A DNA stretch of 64,000 nt from Tricholoma matsutake. Its lineage: Eukaryota > Basidiomycota > Agaricomycetes > Agaricales > Tricholomataceae. The DNA lies in NCBI GenBank assembly GCA_026075535.2, contig AP026540.1, positions 7,812,001 through 7,876,000 of the forward strand. The letters run 5' to 3'. Below are positions 57,672 through 64,000 of this stretch, piece after piece. The stretch's first letter is position 1, and the number at the start of each line of letters is the position of its first letter. The notes beneath the pieces were generated by a model. The model saw only the letters and a list, made by a program, of their open reading frames with translations, ran no database searches and was not told the origin of the DNA. A program made the position numbers and the translations under genes.

Positions 57672-57763
57672 ATTAGAGTTGGAGCTGGAGGGCCAAATCT
57701 CCAAAGGTACTTAGTGCCAGTTCATATGGAATAAATATAACCCTTATGTAATCATATTCCATC
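57672..57763. promoter_or_regulatory. Compact bidirectional promoter region with CGR1
   Basis: 92 bp lie between the two divergent start codons. This spacing supports the choice of ATG 57671 for the minus-strand gene, because the next upstream minus ATG (57855) would lie inside CGR1 exon 1 and intron 1. Confidence 0.4.
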
Positions 57764-58268
57764 ATGGACGCTCTCCTCCTTGCGTCCTCATCAAACGGTC
57801 GACTCTCAGGAAAATCCTGGAAAGCTCCCACTGTGTACTCTCTACCATATTCCATCCCTTCTAGCCTTCGCTTAATTCCAGTCTTTCTAGGAAATCACAG
57901 CTGCCAGAAGGCCTCAAGACAAAATCATGGGAAACCAGAATGCAGAAGACTCAAAAAGCACTTGCAGTCAAGAAGCTACAAACTGAACTCAAGGAAGAGA
58001 AACGTGCTGAATTCCAGAGGTATCTTACTTTCCTTCTCTATACATTCTTCTTCACCTTCACGTCTTCGTTCATACTAGACGCAAAGAGATTACTATGCAA
58101 CGCAAAAAAGCAGCAGAAGAGAGGCAGCGATTTGAGGAAGCCAAAGCCAAGGTATGTCCTTTTGTCTTTCAACTTCGCCATCAACTTACCCTCTCTTACT
58201 AGATGGGAGCTAGGAAGGCTGCAAGGCTGCGCAGAAAGGCGGGAAGAAGCAAGAAGATAAATGGTTAA
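57764..58268 (+). CDS. CGR1: rRNA-processing protein Cgr1
   Basis: Small nucleolar protein needed for 60S subunit rRNA processing. Four exons (57764-57832, 57901-58019, 58079-58151, 58203-58268) join in frame to 108 residues. The N-terminus contains NGRLSGKSWKAPT followed by LPEGLKTKSWETRMQKTQKA. The middle is a highly charged helix (KKLQTELKEEKRAEFQRR, then KEITMQRKKAAEERQRFEEA). The end KMGARKAARLRRKAGRSKKI then NG is the invariant Cgr1 C-terminus. Because exons are short and no single reading frame covers the gene, it is easily missed by simple ORF calling. Intact. Confidence 0.9.
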
Positions 58269-58343
58269 CAGAAATCACTATCTTGTGCAAATGTCTATCC
58301 CCAATTACCCATATTCAAATAGATACCTATCTGCACTGGGATT

Positions 58344-61300
58344 TCATAGTGTCCAGCTCGTATCAGCCTCTCCTTCCTCCACAAAAGGCCTATCTAGACC
58401 TGCCACGACACTCTCGCACAAAGGACAGTTGCTTGCAAGCACACCATCTAGCTCAGCCCTCAGCTTCTCCATTTTACTTCCGTCTGCTCCAGTTCCCTGC
58501 CTCCGAGGACCCATGCCCGGCATCCAAGTCGGTGCCGAAACAATGGCTGCCAGCGCATCCGGTACTATTAGATCCCTCAGTCGATCTCCAGCCGAAATGA
58601 TATTTCTACCTAACACATTTGCCGCCTTTGCCGCCCGTGCCCCATTTGGTAAAGGATTGGGAATACCGACGAAATTGGCTGACAAAAGAGCACGTTGTGT
58701 GTGTGCTGGCGGTTGTCGTGACGCCTGACCTTGGGAAGGCACGGCTTTACCTGACGTAGGAGCACCTTTCACCATCTCACTCTGTAAAGCAAGGATCTTT
58801 CTTAAAGCAGGCGCTGGCAGATATTCTTTGGCCTAATTTCATGTTCAACAGCAGACTGTCAAAAGGAGGCAATGACTCACCAAACCGATGAGACAATCTG
58901 CATGGAAGCAGTGGCGACAAGGGAACACGTAGAACTGCCTGGTCAGAAGTAAATGTGAACACCGAGAACACAGCTCCTCCGCATCGATGGTAACAAAGCG
59001 ATTTCTCAATGCGATAACCTCCCGCTTGATCGACTCTGCCATTTGTGCCGCTTCGTCCATTTCACTTTTCAAGGTGTCGATGTGCGAAGAATAACCCTCC
59101 AAAGCGTGAGCTATCTCTTCCTTGAAGTCATCTATCACGACAAAGTCTGGGAAGAAGGGAAGAATGTCTTCAATTTTTAGCAAGTCAGTGTTTTCGAGGA
59201 AGCGCATGGCCCTGGAAACTTTCGTCGGTTGATGACCTTGGGAGAAAAGAAAACGTACGTCTTGATGTCCTTCTTATCCTGCACAACATACCGTGCAATT
59301 TTAAGCCACAGCTTTTTCCGCAATGCTTGATCTTCCTCAGGCATATCGGCATTTATCTTCGCCAACTCCAGATCACCTTTCTCGAGGGCCAAATCAACAC
59401 TATTTTCCCACAGCCCCATCTTCGAGTAGATATGTACACATGGTTGCGTACGGCCTGCGTTCTTGCATAGTCGTAAGGCATAGTCGAGATCATAGTAAGG
59501 CTTTCCTGTGAGAGGGTCTGATGGTGCAACGGACAGAAATCGGAGGAGAGGACCATCATCTTCTTGAGAGTGATAGGATGAGGATGAGGATGAGACATAG
59601 AACGTAATTAACAGATTATGTACTGTTGAGGTTGTGTTGTGTTGTTCAAAGATAACATGGTTGAGATATCGGATTGCGTGGTTCGGGGACAATGGGTCGC
59701 GCGGAGCATGTTGAGTTTGAAGGAGGGAAGGTATCAGGCGTAGAGGATCCAAAGACACTTGTCGAAGCCAAGAATCTACAGTCTCTTTTGGAGCTTGACG
59801 CATGAGGACTGGCCCAAACCGATAATACAATTCAAGATCAGCCTTCGCTATGTTCAGCATCAAATGACAAGGAAATAGAATTTTGTGACACTTACTTGGC
59901 GATTAATGACCTCGATTGCCTTGACCCACTCTTCTTCCAAAACCCAGTGCTCAATAACGCGCTCGAAATCGCCAATTGCAGCAGCATAGTAAAGATACAT
60001 GTCAGTCCTGCCGTGCCCTTGTATGAGCTCATATACTGTGGATCGATCTAGATTATTCTATTCTCGCAATAAGAACCAACTTCATCAGCCAGCAATGAAA
60101 TCCGCCAACCTTATAGGTGTCGAAGAATTGCCGAAGATCGTCCTCGACAATTGTCCGATGAGCTTGGAGATTGTCGGCATCATTTGACACCGCTTCGGAG
60201 GCAAGCACATCCTCCAATTCATTACACTTGTTAAGATAAAATTCAACCAGCCAGGTGGCTAGCATCATACGCTGCGTGATATCCTGACCGAGCGTATCAG
60301 ATGAGAATATGTGGAATAGAGATAAGAAGTTACCCCTTTCCGTGTTCGCTCTAGCTTTGAGATAAGGTAAGATCTTAACGAATCACGTTCGCCAACGTCC
60401 ACAAATTTAACAGCGACCTCCTCAAAAGTAACCGAAGACTGAGCGTAGCACTGAGCGGCTTGGAAATACCGGCCCTCACGGAAGTATGCATCGGCTTGTG
60501 CTGAGAGAACATGGTCTCGGTGAGTAGCTGACTATGACAAATTTCGTTACCAGGTGAACAGGAAGGAATGGACTCAAAATAACTGACTTTGGCATATTGT
60601 AGCGCCAGATCGAATTGCCGCTTCTCTAGATAGATTTTCCAGATGTCACGATCCTCGTTACCTACTACGAGTTCAAATAATGACTGATCAGTATATATCC
60701 AGTATGTCTTGCGAACAGGGTCGGCAGCTAGCCCTCGAACTTGCTCCCCTGGTTGCTATTTGGGAAATATCAGTACTGGCCGCGATGGATCAACGAGAAG
60801 GTAGTTACAAGAGGTAGGGTTTCTTCGTAGGTCAGTTTCTCATTAAGGTTGCAGACAGCAGCTACTCGATCGTTGTATAAAAGTATGAAGTGAAATTCGG
60901 TCAATGCTATCGATTGCGGCGTTTCGGGACCTTCGACACCTGTGGTAAGTGAAGGATACGGCAGCAACTGCACCGCATCAATGAAATCCTCAGAGGTGGA
61001 TTCAAAATTAAGTGTGCCATGGTATATTCCGGATCCTTGTAAATTCATCAGCGAGAAGATCATATCACGGCGACAGAGTGCAGACCCGTCATCCACGCCA
61101 TGTTCCTCGGAAGCGACAAAGCCTGGTCAGAATTGAGGCTAAAGAAGTGCAGCTCGGAGTGTTGTAGATTGCTAGGCAGTTCCAGGATCTCTGTAACATG
61201 ATCAGTTCTGGAATTTGTTAGCAGTTGATATACAAACTTGGAGCCACTTCACGATAACTGGAAAAGAGCCTGGTAAAACGGTCACCGTCTTCAGACCTTC

Positions 61301-62179
61301 CGTCGGAAGCGCCAACAAATTGATATATTCGGGAAGGCGTTGTAGCGATGACTAACGCCTTCTGAGAATCCGTGCCAGGAAAAAAGTCGAACCTTATCCC
61401 TGTTACTGCATGTCGTTCTGGCAGGGTGTACACAAGCTGTGAGTAGCGTTCCAAGGGTTTGAAAAAGTCTTCCTCGGCGTTAAGAACAGCTTCATGGATC
61501 GTTCCATTCCTTGTCCCAATCAAAATTTCTCGGGTGGATGCTCGTTGGGTGGGAGTCATATGCGAAGCCGAGAGCAATGCAGCTCTATTCCATGCGATAC
61601 TCTCAATCACCATTTTGAAACCTTTCAATTGACGCGGCTTCTTCCACTGACGATACATATACCAATTCTCACCCTGGACGGACGTCACTACGATGTGCGA
61701 GCCGGATGGATCCATGAAAACTTTGTGAATCGTCACATCGGCAGGTTTTCTGGATATCGGAACTCTGATAACCTTATCCGAATGTTGGAGTTCAATGAGA
61801 ACAATCACGCCTGAAGCGAGTCCCATCGCGAGCATATCCGAGCACACGACAAATGACAGAAGAGGTGCAGGTAATGCGTATTGGACTCTTCCCAGGTCAA
61901 ATATTGGTGAACTACCAGGGCCCAGCTCAAGAACCTGTGATGTTGAGATGGGTTGCGTTCAGAATTTAATTAAAAGCAGGCACACCGGTTTCAAATCCTC
62001 GGGCTCGGCACGACTATCATCGCTTTCGAAGGGAGAAGGCTCGAAACCCTCATACCGTAACTGTGGCAAAGGTGCAACACCTGGAATAGGCTGTCCGGCG
62101 GCGTGTTCGACATCTGTGACGCAAAACATAAGATGAAGACAACACTCAAATTCACAGACTGCTCACATTCATCGAACAT
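58344..62179 (-). CDS. VPS18: Vacuolar sorting protein Vps18/Pep3 (HOPS/CORVET)
   Basis: Core subunit of the HOPS and CORVET tethering complexes at vacuoles and endosomes. A tiny first exon (start 62179, MFDEY) joins VEHAAGQPIPGVAPLP, then VLELGPGSSPIFDLGRVQYA and the beta-propeller (SDMLAMGLASGVIVLIELQ, TIHKVFMDPSGSHIVVTSVQ). A clathrin-heavy-chain-like alpha solenoid follows, with SKMGLWENSVDLALEKGDLE, LAKINADMPEEDQALRKKLW and FFPDFVVIDDFKEEIAHAL. The C-terminal RING has CSRCSHLLL, FYVFPCRHCFHADCL and, after a Pro/Ala-rich insert, NCPLCESVVAGLDRPF. The insert between the RING halves (about 58400-58750) is long, as in many fungi. More than ten short introns. Intact. Confidence 0.9.
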
Positions 62180-62844
62180 GACAAGCTGAAACTACGACTA
62201 TTCCACCACAAGCTATAATGAGCTGGTCTGTGGATCAGGAATGCAACAACTTATATATAAACTTAGCACTGAGATGAGTCGTCACGTGGCAAAGTATATT
62301 AATTTAGTAATTATATCTTATTTGTTAATGCAATGCTAACGTGAGAATTTTATTTCGCAAGCGTTAATATGTACACACATGCATATATGCATGCATCAGT
62401 AGCAACAATGTACAATATATGTAACAGTTGTTCTCTTAGGTATTCCACCCATAGTTGTGGTGTGAACTGCCTTTCTCAGTCTATCAATAAGGTTTACTGA
62501 TCAATTGTAACCTCGTGCAATGCTCGCATGAGAAATCACTATGCGAGAGAGCTAAAGCAACCAAGATATAATGAGCCCAAGATATGGATTAACAGCATAA
62601 GAGAATGTGTAGTACTACAAGTTGGATGATGGTGGTTGATGATGATCATGTGTTGTTGTCCAATTTGTCAGTTATCTGTGCGTGGTAAATATGTGTAAAT
62701 AAGAGCCATCATTACACCCCCCATGAAAAATTCAAACAAATGTCTCTCGATGACCAGAAATATAAGTAAAAAAAAGGCATGAACATGGGTGCATTAAAAA
62801 CTATGGTGGGGAAAAGCTACCAGTCAGCGAAAGAAATTGAAAGC
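62180..62844. other. AT-rich upstream region of VPS18 containing an LTR remnant
   Basis: The VPS18 promoter should lie here. The base composition becomes AT-rich, with long runs of simple sequence. No gene. The part 62330-62520 is related to the LTR at the right end of the window and is listed separately. Confidence 0.45.
62330..62520 (+). repeat. Diverged LTR remnant, inverted relative to the 63479-63890 LTR
   Basis: Two blocks are identical to the reverse complement of the right-hand LTR: 24 bases at 62403-62426 (LTR 63702-63725) and 20 bases at 62430-62449 (LTR 63639-63658). Around them are weaker matches, for example gagaattttatttcgca against gagaatattatttcgca, and ggtgtgaa shared after the second block. 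About 40 bases between the two blocks in the LTR are deleted here. Boundaries are approximate; no clear ends or target duplication remain. Confidence 0.7.
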
Positions 62845-63478
62845 CTATGTACTAGCAACCAATTTGTGTTTTGCCAACCAGATGTCGAGGGCTTCACACT
62901 TGGATAGCTCACATCCAGGTAACCAACAATCTTCTTCCAGCCCATAACTGCGCCAATGCACCAGGTATTGAGAACCTCAACCTTTCTTGTGTTCATCCAA
63001 AATCCTGTTGACAAAATATTCTTCCTCTTTGTCAACAAATATTGGCAGAGGCTCCTCGAGTTCATGGCCAGGGAAAAGCTCCTTGTCATTTTTCACAAAG
63101 GGACAAACCTGTGAAGTGTGGAAGGTGGGGAACATGTTTGGACAATTAGGCATATCAACCATGACTGTTGAGATATCTGGTGCAGTGTCCATGACCACAT
63201 ATGGGCCATCATATTGTGGCATAAGTTTTGCCACTTGTTTCTTGTCTTTAGCCTTGTAATCTTGCTGCCTGTGTAGCATTGACAGGACTACCCAATTACC
63301 CTTTTCAAAGGGGAATCCATCAGTACGGTGTTTGTTTGCTGCCAGAGACTGTGAGATCTTAGCCTGCAGCATGTTGTCCTTTGCCTCCAATAAATCCATC
63401 TCCAGATGTTTGATCACTGCCATTGCATGTATGTCAGTGATACCATCAATCTCATTCACAACAAGAGGCAGTATTACC
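62845..63478 (-). pseudogene. Ty3/gypsy chromovirus pol fragment (integrase C-terminus plus chromodomain), broken
   Basis: A minus-strand frame opens at the LTR border (63478) with VILPLVVNEIDGITDIHAMA and continues LLEAKDNMLQAKISQSLAAN, FPFEKGNWVVLSMLHRQQDY, QYDGPYVV, MFPTFHTSQVCPFVKND and EEYFVNRILDEHKKG. This is the end of a gypsy integrase followed by the start of a chromodomain. A single in-frame TGA (62977-62979) interrupts the chromodomain. After it the same frame continues GSQYLVHWRSYGLEEDCWLP, CEALDIWLAKHKLVAST, then stop at 62845. The 5' part of pol, gag and this element's own LTRs are not present here. It is cut at 63478 by the other element's LTR. Confidence 0.8.
63474..63478. repeat. 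TTACC flank of the LTR, possible target-site duplication
   Basis: The five bases TTACC directly before the LTR are repeated directly after it at 63891-63895. The right copy also overlaps the sequence next to a candidate polypurine tract, so the match may be a true 5-bp target duplication or a coincidence. Confidence 0.45.
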
Positions 63479-63890
63479 TGTTAGGGCGACACCCACTATC
63501 TGCTAGCTAAGACCGTGCGGGTTCTCTCTACAAGAAGGGGGTGGGATCCGGGCGCATGATGGGGAAATTGATGGTTTTGATGTGAGGGGTTATTAATAGG
63601 TAAGTTTGTTGAGATAGGCCTTTCACACCGAAAACGTAGGTGGAATACCTAAGAGAACACAACTGGGGTCCCCTAGGCATATATTTAGGGTTTATATACT
63701 ATGTTACATATATTGTACATTGTTGTTACCGACGTGCGTGTACAGGCGCGTACATAGTGATGCATGCGAAATAATATTCTCATGCTATCAAAGTGTAGCG
63801 TCATTTGGCGTCATTTGGTGTAATGTAGTGTAATTCGACATAATAAAATGAAAATGAAATTTTATTAGGTAATGGGGCTGTTTTCTAACA
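63479..63890 (-). mobile_element. 412-bp long terminal repeat (TGTTAG...CTAACA)
   Basis: The element starts with TGTTAG and ends with CTAACA, so it has perfect 6-bp inverted ends with the TG...CA required by integrase. Read on the minus strand, a polypurine-like tract (aaaaggggggtaa) stands immediately before TGTTAG. It would therefore be the 3' LTR of an element whose body continues past the right edge. The minus strand contains a TATA-like tatataaa about midway. It is inserted in the gypsy pol fragment. Copia or gypsy origin cannot be told from the LTR alone. Confidence 0.75.
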
Positions 63891-64000
63891 TTACCCCCCT
63901 TTTATGCCTCGACTTCCAGGCGAGAAAATATTATGTTTGTCCCCTCTGTGAAATTTTGGTAAGGCCGGAATTTCATCCCCTCATACACCATTCTCGCAAT
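63891..64000 (-). mobile_element. Internal 3' end of an LTR retroelement with polypurine tract, partial
   Basis: On the minus strand the last 110 bases read MVYEGMKFRPYQNF and end FSRLEVEA before a stop, followed by the polypurine tract adjoining the LTR. This layout (end of the polyprotein, stop, purine run, LTR) is what the 3' end of a retroelement looks like. The protein piece is too short to name. Reading across the LTR into the neighbouring gypsy integrase frame gives stops, so this is not simply the other half of the interrupted pol. Confidence 0.5.

Noticed and set aside
57673..57855. Upstream minus-strand exon (MEYGREYTVG...) for the disordered protein gene
   Set aside because: No splice pair gives the right phase, and the segment overlaps the well-supported first exon of CGR1 on the other strand.
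63474..63895. Solo LTR interrupting one continuous gypsy pol
   Set aside because: If one TTACC copy and the LTR are removed, the integrase frame meets stop codons on the right side, and that side looks like a polyprotein end plus polypurine tract. A 3' LTR of another element fits better.

Overview
The window is a gene-dense stretch of nuclear DNA from a filamentous basidiomycete, most likely an Agaricomycete (mushroom-forming fungus). The evidence is the intron style (many GT-AG introns of about 45-65 nt, several per gene, some microexons) and the gene content: fungal orthologues such as Cut8/Sts1, Byr4, Sec39, Nip7, Cgr1, NRDE2, UreD and a fungal CSL transcription factor. About 29 protein genes are supported on both strands, plus a transposon-rich right end. 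I recognised no tRNA, rRNA or CRISPR.

Layout. 1-119: 5' end of an unrecognised minus-strand gene. 477-5263: Cut8-like proteasome tether, an orphan mitochondrial-type protein, and a REX4-like exonuclease paralogue that has lost most catalytic residues. 6295-8943: divergent SLC25 mitochondrial carrier and RING-CH ubiquitin ligase. 9273-16298: GPI-type surface protein, ribulose-phosphate 3-epimerase, DXD glycosyltransferase, pyruvate kinase. 16580-26761: CSL transcription factor, TMEM198-like membrane protein, DEAD-box-like mitochondrial helicase, sugar transporter. 26883-39313: Mim2-like import factor, PPR protein, U-box cyclophilin, ESCRT-III Vps20, mitochondrial PP2C, WRAP73/Wdr8, m-AAA protease. 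39479-50493: Dal5-family transporter, UreD, Byr4, NRDE2. 50604-62179: Nip7, Sec39, a large disordered protein, Cgr1, Vps18. 62330-64000: transposon debris (inverted LTR remnant, broken Ty3/gypsy chromovirus pol, LTR element running off the edge).

Most of the window is housekeeping. Several neighbours are divergent pairs with only about 90-180 bp between start codons, so shared promoters are likely. Products fall into mitochondrial biogenesis/quality control (carrier, helicase, Mim2, PPR, PP2C, m-AAA), vesicle/endosome traffic (Vps20, Sec39, Vps18), ribosome biogenesis (Nip7, Cgr1) and nuclear/cell-cycle functions (Cut8, CSL, NRDE2, Byr4, Wdr8). I see no secondary-metabolite or defence cluster. 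The most unusual items are the REX4-like pseudo-exonuclease, the carrier with a Pro-to-Gly signature change encoded through two microexons, a GC-AG intron in VPS20, and the nested retroelements.

Exon models were built by eye from splice consensus and protein conservation; coordinates are outer CDS limits.
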